From contig NZ_JAESVB010000001.1 of the NCBI RefSeq assembly GCF_020618775.1, forward strand, positions 124,001-188,000: 64,000 bases of DNA. The letters run 5' to 3'. Positions 51,931 to 61,840 of this stretch are shown here, piece by piece (the first letter of the stretch is position 1; the number at the start of each line of letters is the position of its first letter). Position numbers and translations under genes: made by a program. The stretch comes from Acidisoma silvae (GTDB taxonomy: Bacteria > Pseudomonadota > Alphaproteobacteria > Acetobacterales > Acetobacteraceae). Under the pieces are notes generated by a model. That model saw nothing but the letters and a program-made list of their open reading frames with translations, ran no database searches and was not told the origin of the DNA.

Positions 51931-54900
51931 TCAGGCGAAGCCGCGCAAATCCAGACTGCGGGGATGTTCCCGGCCCGTCCATCCGCGCGGTTCCGGCATC
52001 GGTCCCGCGCTATGGCGATTGACGCTGAAGCGCGAGCGGCGGCGGGCTTCGGCCTCATTCGCATTGACCGGAAAGCGGTCGTAGCTGAGGCCGCCGGGAT
52101 GGGAGACGTAATGGGTCAGGCCGCCAAGCGAGCGGCCGCTCCAGCGGTCATAGATGTCGAAGACCAGCGGCGACTGGGCCTTGATCGTCGGGTGCAGGGC
52201 GCTCGGCGGGTTCCAGGCCTTGAAGCGCACGGCGCCGACATATTCGCCCGAAGTGTCGGTCGCATGCAGCGGCACGGCAATGCCGTTGCAGGACAGGATG
52301 AAGCGCTCGGCCACCCAGCCGGTCACCTTGGTCTGCAACCGTTCGGCGGAGCTGTCGACATAGCGCACTGTGCCACCGGCCGCCGGGTCTTCCGCCAGCG
52401 TGTGCCAGGGTTCCAGCGCGTAGGTCAGTTCCAGCTCCGTGCCGTGAACGGCAGTCGTGCCGATGACCGGGAAGCGAAACTCCACATGCGGGGCGAACCA
52501 TTCGGCTGGGATGGGAAAGCCAGTATCGCCGAGGTCGCGCATAGCGTCGCGCAGATCCTGCTCCACGTAATGGCGTAGCATGAACTCGTCATGCAGGCGC
52601 GCGCCCCAGCGGATGGTCGGCCGCTCATAGGGTTTCTGCCAGAAGCCGGCGATGGCCGAGCGCATCAGCAGCACCTGAGCCAGGGACATCTGCGCATGCG
52701 GCGGCATTTCGAAGGCGCGGAATTCGACCAGGCCGCGGCGGCCGCCGATGCCTTCGGGCGCATACATCTTGTCGATCGAGAATTCCGTCCGGTGGGTATT
52801 GCCGGTCATATCGGCCAGGACATTGCGGAACAGCCGGTCGGTCAGCCAGGGCGGCGTTTCCTTGAAGGGGCTGACCTGGCTGAAGGCGATGTCCAGCTCG
52901 TTCAGACTGTCCATGCGTGCCTCGTCGATGCGCGGATGCTGCGAGGACGGGCCGATGAACAGGCCGCTGAAGAGATAGGAGAGGCTGGGATGGTTCTGCC
53001 AGAAGCCGAGCAGCGACTTCAGCAGATCGGGGCGACGCAGGAAGGGGCTTTCGGCCACTTCCATGCCGCCCATGACAACGTGATTGCCGCCGCCGGTGCC
53101 GACATGGCGGCCGTCGAGCATGAATTTCTCGGTCGCCAGACCTTCTTCACGCGCGATCTCATAGAGCTGCTCGGTGCGTTCCACCTGCTCGGCCCAGGTC
53201 GCGGCGGGATGGACGTTCACCTCGATGACGCCGGGGTCGGGCGTGACCGAGAAGCTTTGCAGGCGGGAATCGGACGGCGGCTGATAGCCTTCCAGGAAGA
53301 CTTTGCGGCCCATTTCCTCGGCGGTCGCCTCGATGGCGGCAGCCAGGTCGATCCAGTCTTCCGCCTCATACAGCGGCGGAAAGAAGACATGGATCATGCC
53401 GTTGCGCGCTTCGATCGCCATGGCGGTGCGGACCAGCCCGCTTTCCTCCCGGCCGACACGCGGACGCTCGCGGTCCCAGTCTGGGTCTTGCAGAACCGGC
53501 CGGCCCGGAAGCGCGCCATAGCCGTTGGCACTCGCGCTGCCGGGGCCGTAGCCGGCAGCGCCATAACTTCCCCCTGCACCGAAAGACCCATAGGGGTTGC
53601 CAATGCCGGCATCGACGGGAAGGCGGAACTGCCGGTCTCGGCGCGGATGCGGGGGCAGGGCGGTGACCGGCGCGAAGGGGTCGCGCGCCGTCTCGTAAGG
53701 CAGGTGTGACGGATCGGCCCAGGGCAGGCTTTCCAGCGGCAGGCGGAAGCCGACCGGGCTATCGCCAGGGACCAGGAACATCGGCCCGTCGCGGAAAAAC
53801 CACTTGCCGCTTTCCCAGCGCAGATTTTCCCCATCCACCACGCGGCGCAGCGGCAGGACCGAGCCGACCGAGGACGACAGGCCATGGCCATAGACGCGGG
53901 CCAGGCGCGCGCGCTCCAGCGGGTCGCGCAGCTTGGCGTCTTCCACGATGACATTCGCGGGCAGGCGCTTTTCCCGCCACAGGAAGTAGTGGATGTCCTC
54001 GTAGGCCGGGATGACCAGGGCCGGGTCCACGCCCAGCCGCTCAGCCAGCAGGGCCGCGAATTGCGCGGCATCCGCCGGGGTTGCGTTGTCGGTGTCGTCG
54101 TCGGAAGCAAGCAGGCCAGGGTTGAGCCAGACCGGCTCGCCGTCCTTCCGCCAATGACAATGCAAGGCCCAGCGCGGCAATTGCTCACCCGGATAATGCT
54201 TGCCGAGCCCGTATTGCAGCGCGGCCCCCGGCGCCCAGAGCGGGGCGAGGCGGCGCAGCAGCCGGCCGGCCATGCGGCGCTTGGTCGGGCCCAGCGCGTC
54301 GATCGTCCATTCATCGGCATCGAAATCGGAGGCCGAAACGAAGGTCGGCTCGCCGCCCATCGACAGCCTGACGCTATTGGCGGCCAGCGCGCGGTCAACG
54401 CGAGCCCCGGCGCGCAGGATTTCCTGCCAGGTTGCCTCATCATAGGGCTTGGTCGTGCGCGGCGTCTCGCTGACGCGCATGACTTTCATCTCGAAATCGA
54501 AACTCGTTTCGCATTCCTCGATCAGGCCCGAAATCGGCGCGGCGGAAGCGGGTTCGGGCGTGGCTGCCAGCGGAATATGGCCTTCGCCTGCCAGCAAGCC
54601 GGAGGTCGCGTCGAAGCCGATCCAGCCCGCGCCCGGCAGATAGACTTCCGCCCAGGCGTGCAGATCGGTGAAGTCGGCGGTCGGACCTTCCGGCCCGGTG
54701 ACGGGCTTCTGGTCGGCGACCAGCTGAATGAGATAGCCGGAGACGAATCGCGCCGCGAAACCCAGATGGCGCAGCAGATGGACCAGCACCCAGGCACTGT
54801 CGCGGCACGAGCCGGTGGCCTTGGCCAATGTCTCTTCCGGCGACCAGACGCCGGGCTCCATACGCACGATATAGGCGATGCGGCTGGCCAGCATCTGATT

Positions 54901-55344
54901 GATCGCGACCAGAAAATCGACCGTCTTCTGCTTTTCGCGCGGAATCGCGTCCAGCAGTTGCTGCAATTCCGGGCCGGCCGGCGCCAGCTTGCGGAAGGGC
55001 GCCAGTTCCTCGGTCAGAACCGGATCATAGGCGAAGGGAAAAAACTCGGCCTCGGGCTCGATGAAAAAGTCGAAGGGATTGATCGTCGCCATATCGGCTA
55101 CGAGATCGACCTGGACCTCGAAATTCTGGACCTTTTCGGGGAAGACAACGCGGGCCTGAAAATTCCCCTGCGGATCCTGCTGCCAGTTCAGAAAATGCGG
55201 CTCGGGCGAGATTGTCAGCGAATAGGACAGGATCGGGGTGCGGCAATGCGGCGCAGGGCGCAGCCGGATGGTCTGCGGACCCAGATTCACCAGGCGGTCA
55301 TAGGTGTAGCTGGTACGGTGCGTCAGCGCAGCGTGGATCGACAT
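51931..55344 (-). CDS. Transglutaminase and DUF2126 fusion
   Basis: 1137 residues. Residues ~1-270 are a transglutaminase-like domain with triad C180 ([10 protein letters not shown]), H229 (DLHAWAE) and D245 (GFDATSG). From ~300 to 1110 is DUF2126, a COG4196-type domain with an acidic cleft ([30 protein letters not shown]) related to glutamine-synthetase/GCS-type folds. Together with the ATP-grasp and second transglutaminase it likely makes or edits an isopeptide-linked compound. First gene of the leftward operon; ATG 55344. Confidence 0.92.
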   Translation of the reverse strand: MSIHAALTHRTSYTYDRLVNLGPQTIRLRPAPHCRTPILSYSLTISPEPHFLNWQQDPQGNFQARVVFPEKVQNFEVQVDLVADMATINPFDFFIEPEAEFFPFAYDPVLTEELAPFRKLAPAGPELQQLLDAIPREKQKTVDFLVAINQMLASRIAYIVRMEPGVWSPEETLAKATGSCRDSAWVLVHLLRHLGFAARFVSGYLIQLVADQKPVTGPEGPTADFTDLHAWAEVYLPGAGWIGFDATSGLLAGEGHIPLAATPEPASAAPISGLIEECETSFDFEMKVMRVSETPRTTKPYDEATWQEILRAGARVDRALAANSVRLSMGGEPTFVSASDFDADEWTIDALGPTKRRMAGRLLRRLAPLWAPGAALQYGLGKHYPGEQLPRWALHCHWRKDGEPVWLNPGLLASDDDTDNATPADAAQFAALLAERLGVDPALVIPAYEDIHYFLWREKRLPANVIVEDAKLRDPLERARLARVYGHGLSSSVGSVLPLRRVVDGENLRWESGKWFFRDGPMFLVPGDSPVGFRLPLESLPWADPSHLPYETARDPFAPVTALPPHPRRDRQFRLPVDAGIGNPYGSFGAGGSYGAAGYGPGSASANGYGALPGRPVLQDPDWDRERPRVGREESGLVRTAMAIEARNGMIHVFFPPLYEAEDWIDLAAAIEATAEEMGRKVFLEGYQPPSDSRLQSFSVTPDPGVIEVNVHPAATWAEQVERTEQLYEIAREEGLATEKFMLDGRHVGTGGGNHVVMGGMEVAESPFLRRPDLLKSLLGFWQNHPSLSYLFSGLFIGPSSQHPRIDEARMDSLNELDIAFSQVSPFKETPPWLTDRLFRNVLADMTGNTHRTEFSIDKMYAPEGIGGRRGLVEFRAFEMPPHAQMSLAQVLLMRSAIAGFWQKPYERPTIRWGARLHDEFMLRHYVEQDLRDAMRDLGDTGFPIPAEWFAPHVEFRFPVIGTTAVHGTELELTYALEPWHTLAEDPAAGGTVRYVDSSAERLQTKVTGWVAERFILSCNGIAVPLHATDTSGEYVGAVRFKAWNPPSALHPTIKAQSPLVFDIYDRWSGRSLGGLTHYVSHPGGLSYDRFPVNANEAEARRRSRFSVNRHSAGPMPEPRGWTGREHPRSLDLRGFA

Positions 55345-55487
55345 CTGGCGGGCTCTTCCTCGCGTTCGGGCAGGGCGGGCGGTGTCTAACTCTGGTTAGC
55401 GCGATGATGCTGCCTGACAACGCCAGCCGGGTCGATGGCTGGTTGACGCTTCGCGGGCAATAAATGTGATCTTGCCACGCAAATGAA

Positions 55488-55525
55488 ATGATCGGGCGCA
55501 GGCTCGACTGCCTATGCCCGATCAT
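55488..55525 (-). terminator. Rho-independent terminator of the PCMT-like gene
   Basis: ATGATCGGGC (55488-55497) and GCCCGATCAT (55516-55525) form a perfect 10-bp stem with an inner GCAGGC...GCCT pairing; on the minus strand TTCATTT follows. It lies just after the 55542 stop. Confidence 0.7.
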
Positions 55526-55541
55526 GGTCAGGCCGGTCGCG

Positions 55542-56459
55542 TCAGGTCGCTTTCGGCTGCTTCTGAATGGCGCCGGTCATCGGAATGAAGAAGACGCCGA
55601 CATCGCGGCGGGAATGGATCTTCCCGTTCTCGTCCTTGTGATAGACATACAGGATCTGGCCGCGCTTGAAGGGCTGGCCAATGGGAATGATGGCCTTGCC
55701 GCCCGGCTTGAGCTGCTCGAACAGCGCCGGCGGCGCGAATTCGGCGGCGCAGGTGACGATGATGACGTCAAACCCGCCCTTCACCTCCGGCCAGCCGTAA
55801 TAGCCGTCGCCGACACGGGTAGTGACATTGTCATAGCCCAGCGGCTTGAAGATATGAGAGACCGCCTTGCCCAGGGGCTCGATGATTTCAATCGAATAGG
55901 AATGGTCGACGATGCGGGACAGAAGCGAGCTCTGGAAGCCGCTGCCGGTGCCGATTTCCAGCGACACCATGCCCGGCTTCGGGGCCAGCAGCTGCGTCAT
56001 ATAGGCCTGGCCAAGATAGTCCGAGAGCGCGGAGCCCCAGCCGATGGCCCAGGGCTTGGGCTGGGCCTCATAGGCTTCCGACGGTGCCGCCAGGCGCTCC
56101 TGATACATGTAGTGGTAGTATTCGCGCGGCACCTGCTGGAAGGCGGCCAGGACGGCCGGGTCGGCCGAGCCGAAATGCTGCGTCAGATAGCTTTTGATGA
56201 GCGCCATGGCGGCCGGCTTGCGGGCCTGGATGGCGTCGAATTCACCTTGCGAAATGGTGGTCGGGCGACCCGATTCGGCCATCGCCTGGGTGTAGCGGGC
56301 CAGCGTCCAGGGCTGGCCCTCGGTTTCCGTGCCCGTCACCGCCGGCGCAGCCGTATCCGCGAAAGCGGGGAGCGCCGGCAAGGCGAGCCCGGCGGCGGCG
56401 CCCGCCAACAGGGCGCGGCGGCCAAGCAGGTTGCTGGTGGAGTCGATCATCTTGGCCAT
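55542..56459 (-). CDS. Exported protein-L-isoaspartate O-methyltransferase-like protein
   Basis: 305 residues from ATG 56459, which follows GGAGG. The N-terminus has a twin-arginine signal (LLGRRALLAGAAAGLALPAL...PAFA). The rest is PCMT-like: SLEIGTGSGFQSSLLSRIV for SAM binding, VTTRVGDGYYGWPEV and VIIVTCAAEFAPPALFEQLK. PCMTs repair isoaspartyl proteins in the cytosol, so export is surprising because SAM is not expected outside. It may act on a different substrate. Terminated by a clear hairpin; thyX is upstream in the same direction. Confidence 0.82.
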   Translation of the reverse strand: MAKMIDSTSNLLGRRALLAGAAAGLALPALPAFADTAAPAVTGTETEGQPWTLARYTQAMAESGRPTTISQGEFDAIQARKPAAMALIKSYLTQHFGSADPAVLAAFQQVPREYYHYMYQERLAAPSEAYEAQPKPWAIGWGSALSDYLGQAYMTQLLAPKPGMVSLEIGTGSGFQSSLLSRIVDHSYSIEIIEPLGKAVSHIFKPLGYDNVTTRVGDGYYGWPEVKGGFDVIIVTCAAEFAPPALFEQLKPGGKAIIPIGQPFKRGQILYVYHKDENGKIHSRRDVGVFFIPMTGAIQKQPKAT

Positions 56460-56576
56460 GGTGGCCTCCGTCACATTCGCGCAGGCTGCATGGTCTAAAC
56501 CGGCCGAAGGGTCAACGACCCTTGCCGTGTCGCATTGAAGGTTTCACGACCCTGTGGCGAAACCTCCACGCTGGCG

Positions 56577-57554
56577 TCAGGCCGTTGCGGCCGGACTGTC
56601 CGTTTCGAGGCTTGCCATCATTTCCCGCCACTCGCGGACGGAGAGGCCGCTGTCGGCCTGCGTCACCGCTTCGCCCGCCAGCATGCGGCGCAGCACGGCC
56701 AGCATGGGACCGGAGAAGGTGGTGGCCCCCATGCGGTAGTCCAGAAAGGCCTGATGCGCGACGGGAACCCAGGCCGCCACGATATCCAGCATCGCCTCGG
56801 CATAGACGCGGATTTCGTATTGCGCGTGGCTGTCGGCGCGCAGCGACAGGAAGTGGAAGAGGTTGTGAAGATTGGTCTTCCAATACCATTGCGTATAGGC
56901 ATTCAGCGTCAGGTTCATGCGCGCCAGTTCGCGGGCCAGGCCCTGCCGCTCGGGGTCGGCCGGCTTCTCGGCGCTGCCCTCGTTCAGCATCCATTCGTAA
57001 TTGTCGTAGGAGCGCTCGGCATCCGACCGCAGCAAAGCCAGCACGCGGGCGGCTTCCTCGCCTTCCAGGATCGCGTCGCGGCCCTGGCGATTGAGGGTGG
57101 ACTGCGCGGCGAGTTGCGCGGGTTCGGGGATATAGAATTCCCGGTCCATGACGGAATAGCGCGCCGAATATTCGTTCACGCTGGCCATGCGATGGCGGAT
57201 CCATTGTCGCGCCACGAAGATCGGCAGCTTCACGTGGAACTTGATGTCGCACATCTCGAAAGGTGTCGTGTGTCGGTGGCGCATCAGATAGCGGATGAGG
57301 CCGGTATCCTCGCTCACCTTCTTTGTGCCGCGCCCGTAGGAGACGCGCGCCGCCTGCACGATGGCATGGTCGTCGCCCATATAGTCGATGACGCGGACGA
57401 ATCCGTGGTCGAGCAGCTTCACCGGCTGATAGAGGCGCGCTTCCAGGGCCGGCACGGTGGCCCGCAGTGTGGTATGCGTCGCCTCCGGAGCTGCGGGGAT
57501 CGCGATGGTCTGGTCTTCGCTGGCGCTCACGGTAAGCCTCTTCTCTTCACTCAT
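56577..57554 (-). CDS. thyX: Flavin-dependent thymidylate synthase
   Basis: 325 residues, longer than typical ThyX (about 220-300) because of N- and C-terminal extensions. The signature [15 protein letters not shown] is intact (RHRxxSxNExSxR). ThyX makes dTMP from dUMP using FAD, NADPH and methylene-THF. No thyA is in the window. It diverges from ssrA. Confidence 0.95.
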   Translation of the reverse strand: MSEEKRLTVSASEDQTIAIPAAPEATHTTLRATVPALEARLYQPVKLLDHGFVRVIDYMGDDHAIVQAARVSYGRGTKKVSEDTGLIRYLMRHRHTTPFEMCDIKFHVKLPIFVARQWIRHRMASVNEYSARYSVMDREFYIPEPAQLAAQSTLNRQGRDAILEGEEAARVLALLRSDAERSYDNYEWMLNEGSAEKPADPERQGLARELARMNLTLNAYTQWYWKTNLHNLFHFLSLRADSHAQYEIRVYAEAMLDIVAAWVPVAHQAFLDYRMGATTFSGPMLAVLRRMLAGEAVTQADSGLSVREWREMMASLETDSPAATA

Positions 57555-57563
57555 CCCGCGCCC

Positions 57564-57569
57564 TATATT
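57564..57569 (+). promoter_or_regulatory. ssrA promoter -10
   Basis: TATATT at 57564-57569, a good -10 placed about ten bases before the first paired bases of the tmRNA acceptor piece. The -35 region (about 57541-57546, TTCTCT) is weak. Lies in the first codons of divergent thyX. Confidence 0.45.
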
Positions 57570-57579
57570 CGATCCGCTG

Positions 57580-57858
57580 GCCCTGTGGCCAGATATGGCG
57601 ATAAACGGTGCTCGGAATAAGCGTAGTGGACCCGGGGGCAGTACCCGGCGCCTCCACCATCACCCCAGGCTCGCTTGGGGCTCATGGGGGCGAAACAGGC
57701 TCGACACGCGCGGTAAAGGTACATCTTTTGCTCGGCATGATACCGCCGTTATCGGGTCATTTTACAAATGCCAATGATAACCATGAGGCATTCGCTATCG
57801 CTGCGTAAGCAGTGACAAGCGCGGTTCGGGGGGCACCGGGCAACAGAAGCCCCCTATT
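57580..57858 (+). ncRNA. ssrA: Two-piece (circularly permuted) tmRNA
   Basis: The acceptor piece ends with CGCCTCC-ACCA at 57659. A spacer hairpin (CCCCA/TGGGG, 57662-57680) follows, then the coding piece starts GGGGGCGAAACAGGCTCGAC at 57686; its first seven bases pair with CGCCTCC, forming the acceptor stem. The T-loop of the acceptor piece is GGCAGTA rather than TTCGAAC. The tag frame is at 57770-57808: GCC AAT GAT AAC CAT GAG GCA TTC GCT ATC GCT GCG TAA, giving ANDNHEAFAIAA. A GGGGGGC/GCCCCC helix (57828-57854) closes the coding piece. The 5' end is approximate. Permutation is the alphaproteobacterial form. Confidence 0.93.
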
Positions 57859-58002
57859 CAAACGCAACATAGCGCCTAAATTCGATAGGTTGTTCTCAGG
57901 TGCTATGGCCCTCCCTGGCCGCACGCGCTATGCGAACCTGTGGAGGCCGCGTTCGCGCAGCCGGGCGGGCCGCAGGGCGCCGCTGATGTGGAGACGAATT
58001 GC

Positions 58003-58530
58003 GTGACAGACGAGCCGAGCGACCCGCCCCCGAGCCTGCTTCCCTATGACGGCTGGTTTGAAGAGGCGCAGCGTCAGGTGGCGCTGCGTGCGCTGGCCTT
58101 CGCCGCTGAAAACGGGCTGCCCGGCGCCCATCATTTCTACCTGACCTTCCGCACCGATTATCCCGGCGTTCTCATTCCGTCGCGCCTTTCGGCCCAATAT
58201 CCGGAAGAGATGACCATCGTCCTGCAGCACCAGTTCTGGGATCTCAAGATCGACGAGGACGAAGTGGTGACGGTCGGCCTGTCCTTCTCCGGCATTCCCG
58301 CGACCCTGGTCATCCCGTCCGGCGCCATTATCGGCTTCGCCGACCCGCATGTCCGCTTCGGCCTGCGCATGCAGCCGCGTGCGCTGGATGATGACGACGA
58401 GATGCTGATCGACGAGGACGCCGAAGGCGAGGCGGAGCCTGACGACGCGCCGGTTGTTCCCGAGGTTTCCGAGACGCCGCAGGTGGTCAGCCTGGATGCC
58501 TTCCGCCGCCGCTCGCCGCCGAAGGAATGA
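58003..58530 (+). CDS. sspB: SspB, ssrA-tag adaptor for ClpXP
   Basis: 175 residues from GTG 58003 (GGAG upstream; the frame opens earlier without a site). The alphaproteobacterial SspB fold is clear (LPGAHHFYLTFRTDYPGV, QFWDLKIDEDEVVTVGLSFS), with a long acidic linker (DDDDEMLIDEDAEGEAEPDD) and the ClpX-docking C-terminus VVSLDAFRRR. It delivers tmRNA-tagged proteins to ClpXP. Lying right after ssrA is a striking functional pairing. Followed by a terminator that overlaps the 3' end of brnA. Confidence 0.93.
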   Translation: MTDEPSDPPPSLLPYDGWFEEAQRQVALRALAFAAENGLPGAHHFYLTFRTDYPGVLIPSRLSAQYPEEMTIVLQHQFWDLKIDEDEVVTVGLSFSGIPATLVIPSGAIIGFADPHVRFGLRMQPRALDDDDEMLIDEDAEGEAEPDDAPVVPEVSETPQVVSLDAFRRRSPPKE

Positions 58531-58533
58531 CGC

Positions 58534-58560
58534 AAAGCGGGCCTTTCAGGCCCGCTTTTT
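58534..58560. terminator. sspB terminator overlapping the brnA stop
   Basis: AAAGCGGGCC (58534-58543) pairs with GGCCCGCTTT (58549-58558), then T. The loop holds the brnA stop codon (58546-58548), and the right arm encodes the last brnA residues on the other strand. Confidence 0.85.
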
Positions 58561-58875
58561 CGTCTGATCCTGCACGAAGGCCCGCAGCACGGCATTGATG
58601 CGCGTCTGGTAACCCGGTCCCTGGTCGCGGAACCACTGCACCACGTCCTGGTCGATTGGCATCAGCGGCCGGTCACCGATGCCCGGCATTACGATCACGG
58701 CACTCGTCCAATCCGGGGATAGATCAGCCCAATCAGGATCGTCCGCGAGGATTCGTTCCAGTTCATCATCGGTCATTGCCGCGACGCGGGCGAAGTCTGA
58801 TAGGGTCTCACCCCGGGCCCGCATCTCCGCGAGTTCAGCGGCCGTGTAACGCACGATATTTTCGTCGTTCGCCAT
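58546..58875 (-). CDS. brnA: BrnA-family antitoxin
   Basis: 109 residues, a ribbon-helix-helix-type antitoxin of the BrnA family with the signature GDRPLMPIDQDVVQWFRDQG and C-terminal YQTRINAVLRAFV. The ATG lies inside the brnT 3' end (41-base overlap) behind AGGAGG. It should neutralise BrnT and repress the pair. Its stop is inside the sspB terminator loop. Confidence 0.88.
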   Translation of the reverse strand: MANDENIVRYTAAELAEMRARGETLSDFARVAAMTDDELERILADDPDWADLSPDWTSAVIVMPGIGDRPLMPIDQDVVQWFRDQGPGYQTRINAVLRAFVQDQTKKRA

Positions 58876-59107
58876 GATGTGACCTCCTGAAAGAAATGAG
58901 CCGGATGCTGCTCTGCCGCGTCGTGAAAACCGCAGTTATGGGCTTTCCATCGATCGTCCCAATCGCAAGCCAGCGTCTCTCATTTCCTGTCGTCCGCGCT
59001 TCTATCCGCACATGAAAAGCCAAAAACAGCATATAGGCATCGGCAAAGTCGAGGCCGTGCTTTGCGAGATTGCTGAGCCTTTTCGCTTCGTCCCACTCGA
59101 AATCCAT
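58835..59107 (-). CDS. brnT: BrnT-family RNase toxin
   Basis: 90 residues from ATG 59107 (the frame extends nine codons further upstream without a site). BrnT pattern: FEWDEAKRLSNLAKHGLDFA, then a RelE-like core with the charged residues in RRWLAIGTIDGKPIT and SSIRLISFRRS, and YRAL at the end. It cleaves mRNA. Intact, with the antitoxin downstream, as usual for brnTA. Confidence 0.88.
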   Translation of the reverse strand: MDFEWDEAKRLSNLAKHGLDFADAYMLFLAFHVRIEARTTGNERRWLAIGTIDGKPITAVFTTRQSSIRLISFRRSHHGERRKYRALHGR

Positions 59108-59126
59108 CGGTGCCTGCGTGCCGACC

Positions 59127-59142
59127 GCCTGCAATTATAGGC
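59127..59142 (-). promoter_or_regulatory. brnTA -10 with possible operator dyad
   Basis: On the minus strand, TATAAT (59139-59134) is a perfect -10 and sits inside a GCCT-N8-AGGC dyad (59127-59142) likely to bind the antitoxin. No matching -35 is visible at the normal spacing, so the promoter is only half supported. Confidence 0.35.
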
Positions 59143-59279
59143 TGGCATCCGCGTTCCACGCGACAATTTTGCCGAGAGGAAACACAGCCCCGCGCCGCAA
59201 ACATTCCCTCTATGGGCTTATTCCGCTATGGCCCGGACTTGGCCGCTTTGCCGGCACCCGTATCAAAGGGCTTTGAGGC

Positions 59280-59675
59280 ATGCGTTTTACCATCGACCGG
59301 ATCGACCATATTTCACTGACCTGCAGCGATGTCGAAATCGCGGCCTCCTGGTTTCAGCGCGTGCTGGGCATGGAGCGTGAGGAATTCGGTCAGGACGGCC
59401 GCACTGCGCTCAAATTCGGCGGCCAGAAGATCAACCTTTACAGCTCGGCGGAAGACCCGACCAATATCGGCGCATCGGCCGGTCCCGGCACGGCCTCCAT
59501 CTGCTTCATCACCGGCGTCGGCACCGAAGACATCATCAGCCACCTCACCGGCTGCGGCGTGACGGTGGCCAAGGGGCCGGTGCCGCGCCTCGGCGCTCTC
59601 GGCCCGATGAGTTCCGTCTATTGCCGCGACCCGGACGGCAATCTCATCGAGATCGCGACTTACCTCGAAGACTGA
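59280..59675 (+). CDS. VOC-family (glyoxalase-like) protein
   Basis: 131 residues, one vicinal-oxygen-chelate domain: IDHISLTCSDVEIAASWFQRV ... RDPDGNLIEIATYL, including the metal-binding His and Glu. Closest in style to the small glyoxalase/bleomycin-resistance-like group; substrate unknown. Six bases upstream of queA, so it is probably co-transcribed with the queuosine genes. Confidence 0.82.
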   Translation: MRFTIDRIDHISLTCSDVEIAASWFQRVLGMEREEFGQDGRTALKFGGQKINLYSSAEDPTNIGASAGPGTASICFITGVGTEDIISHLTGCGVTVAKGPVPRLGALGPMSSVYCRDPDGNLIEIATYLED

Positions 59676-59681
59676 TCAGCC

Positions 59682-60719
59682 GTGCGCCTCTCCGATTTCG
59701 ATTTCGACCTGCCGCCGGGGGCGATCGCCCATCACCCCGTGAAGCCGCGCGACGCGGCCAAGCTGCTGCATGTCACCGCTGGCACGCTGGGCGACCATAT
59801 CGTGCGGGATCTGCCGAGCCTGCTGCAGCCCGGCGATATCCTGGTCGCGAACAATACACGCGTGATCCCGGCCCAGCTTTCGGCAAAACGTGGCGAGGCG
59901 CGGATCGGCATCACGCTGGACCGGCCCCTGGCCGACGGCACCTGGCAGGCGCTGGCGCGCAACGCCAAGCGCCTGCGTGACGGCGACCGGCTGGATTTTG
60001 ACGGCACAGATCTGACCGCGACAGTGGCCGAACGCCGGGCCGATGGCAGCGTCGCGCTGCGCTTCGACCGGGAGGGCGCGGCTTTCTCGGCAGCATTGGA
60101 GCAGGCCGGCGCTCTGGCCCTGCCGCCTTATATCGAGCGGCCGACCGGGCCGACGGCCGAGGATTCGGCGGACTATCAAACCGTTTTCGCCCAGCCCGAT
60201 GGCGCGGTCGCCGCACCCACGGCCGGGCTGCATTTCACGCCGGATCTTCTCGCGGCGCTCGACGCGCGCGGCGTGAAACGCGCCACTGTGACGTTGCATG
60301 TCGGCGTCGGCACCTTCCTTCCGGTACGGGTCGATGACGTGTCCGAGCACAAAATGCATGCCGAGCGTGGCATCGTGACGCAGGACAGTGCCGATCTCAT
60401 CAATGCCACACGGGCGGCCGGCGGCCGCGTCGTCGCGGTTGGCACCACCAGCCTGCGCCTGCTGGAATCGGCGGCGTCAGCGGACGGCACCCTGAATCCC
60501 TTCGTGGGCGACACCGATATCTTCATCACCCCCGGCTATCAATTCCGCATCGTCGATCGGCTCATGACCAATTTCCACCTGCCCAAATCCACGCTCTTCA
60601 TGCTCGTCTCGGCCTTTATGGGAATGGAGCGGATGCGCAGCGCCTATGATCATGCGATCGCCAAGGGCTATCGCTTCTTCTCCTACGGCGACGCCTCCCT
60701 GCTGGAGCGCGTGGCATGA
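59682..60719 (+). CDS. queA: S-adenosylmethionine:tRNA ribosyltransferase-isomerase
   Basis: 345 residues. QueA adds the epoxy-cyclopentane ring from SAM to preQ1 in tRNA. The family segments [37 protein letters not shown] and [10 protein letters not shown] and the late [17 protein letters not shown] are present. Starts six bases after the VOC gene and overlaps tgt by four bases. Confidence 0.96.
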   Translation: MRLSDFDFDLPPGAIAHHPVKPRDAAKLLHVTAGTLGDHIVRDLPSLLQPGDILVANNTRVIPAQLSAKRGEARIGITLDRPLADGTWQALARNAKRLRDGDRLDFDGTDLTATVAERRADGSVALRFDREGAAFSAALEQAGALALPPYIERPTGPTAEDSADYQTVFAQPDGAVAAPTAGLHFTPDLLAALDARGVKRATVTLHVGVGTFLPVRVDDVSEHKMHAERGIVTQDSADLINATRAAGGRVVAVGTTSLRLLESAASADGTLNPFVGDTDIFITPGYQFRIVDRLMTNFHLPKSTLFMLVSAFMGMERMRSAYDHAIAKGYRFFSYGDASLLERVA

Positions 60720-61840
60720 GCCTGACATGGGAAGCCAAGGCCACCGACGGATACGCCCGGGCGGGAACGCTGAAGACCGCGCATGGCGACGTGCCGACGC
60801 CGACCTTCATGCCGGTGGGCACGGCCGCGACGGTCAAGGGCATGACGGCCGATGCCGTACGGTCCACGGGGGCGGGCATCGTGCTCGGCAATACCTACCA
60901 TCTCATGCTGCGCCCCGGCGCGGATAAGGTCGCGTCCTTCGGCGGGCTGCATAAGCTGATGGACTGGTCCGGCCCGATTCTGACCGATAGCGGCGGCTTC
61001 CAGGTCATGTCGCTGGCGGGGCTGCGCAAGCTGGATAAGGACGGCGTTACCTTCCAGTCCCATATCGACGGATCGAAACACCGGCTGACGCCGGAAATCT
61101 CCGTGCAGATTCAGCACAAGCTGGATGCGACCATCACCATGGTGCTGGACGAATGCCCGCCCTTTCCGGTGACGGAAGAACAGGCGCAATCGTCCATGGA
61201 AATGTCCATGCGCTGGGCCGGCCTGTCCCGTGACGCCTTCGTGCCGCGCGACGGCTACGGCTTGTTCGGCATCGTCCAAGGCTCGGTCTTCCCCGACCTC
61301 CGCCGCCGGTCGATCGACGCGCTGATGCAGATTGGCTTCGAGGGCTATGCGCTCGGCGGTCTCGCAGTGGGCGAGGGGCAGGAGATGATGTTCGCCATGA
61401 TCGAGGCGACCTGGGACCATATGCCCGCCGACAAACCGCGCTACCTGATGGGCGTCGGCACGCCGGATGACCTGCTGGGCTCCATCGCGCGCGGCATCGA
61501 TATGTTCGACTGCGTCATGCCGACGCGGGCCGGCCGCACGGGGCGCGCCTTCACCTCGCGCGGCATCTTCAATATGCGCAATGCGCGTTTCGCGGATGAT
61601 GGCCGGCCGCTCGACCCCGGCTGCACCTGCCTCGGCTGCCAGCGCCATGTGCGCGGCTATCTGCATCATCTCTTCCGGGCGGAGGAGATGCTGGGGCCGA
61701 TCCTGCTGACATGGCATAACCTGACCTATTACCAGACCGTGGTGGCCGGTGCGCGCGCCGCCATTCTGGAAGGACGGCTGGACAGCTATATTGCCGCCGT
61801 CCGCGCTCGTTGGGCGGAAGGAGACCAAGCCGATGGCTGA
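60716..61840 (+). CDS. tgt: tRNA-guanine transglycosylase
   Basis: 374 residues. Tgt replaces G34 with preQ1 in Asp, Asn, His and Tyr tRNAs. The signature [10 protein letters not shown] has the catalytic Asp, and the zinc site is the C...CxC..C...H cluster [16 protein letters not shown]. Overlaps queA by four bases and queF by eight. Confidence 0.96.
   Translation: MSLTWEAKATDGYARAGTLKTAHGDVPTPTFMPVGTAATVKGMTADAVRSTGAGIVLGNTYHLMLRPGADKVASFGGLHKLMDWSGPILTDSGGFQVMSLAGLRKLDKDGVTFQSHIDGSKHRLTPEISVQIQHKLDATITMVLDECPPFPVTEEQAQSSMEMSMRWAGLSRDAFVPRDGYGLFGIVQGSVFPDLRRRSIDALMQIGFEGYALGGLAVGEGQEMMFAMIEATWDHMPADKPRYLMGVGTPDDLLGSIARGIDMFDCVMPTRAGRTGRAFTSRGIFNMRNARFADDGRPLDPGCTCLGCQRHVRGYLHHLFRAEEMLGPILLTWHNLTYYQTVVAGARAAILEGRLDSYIAAVRARWAEGDQADG

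Noticed and set aside
49376-52084. 902-codon open frame antisense to the ATP-grasp/alpha-E gene
   Set aside because: It mirrors the strongly supported minus-strand gene; long antisense frames arise from the GC-rich third-codon bias and the product has no domain.
53884-55389. 501-codon open frame antisense to the DUF2126 transglutaminase
   Set aside because: Same composition artefact; no start signal or motif.
56540-56568. AGGTTTC...GAAACCT dyad after thyX as a terminator
   Set aside because: No T-run on the minus strand after the arm and the loop is long; too weak to call.
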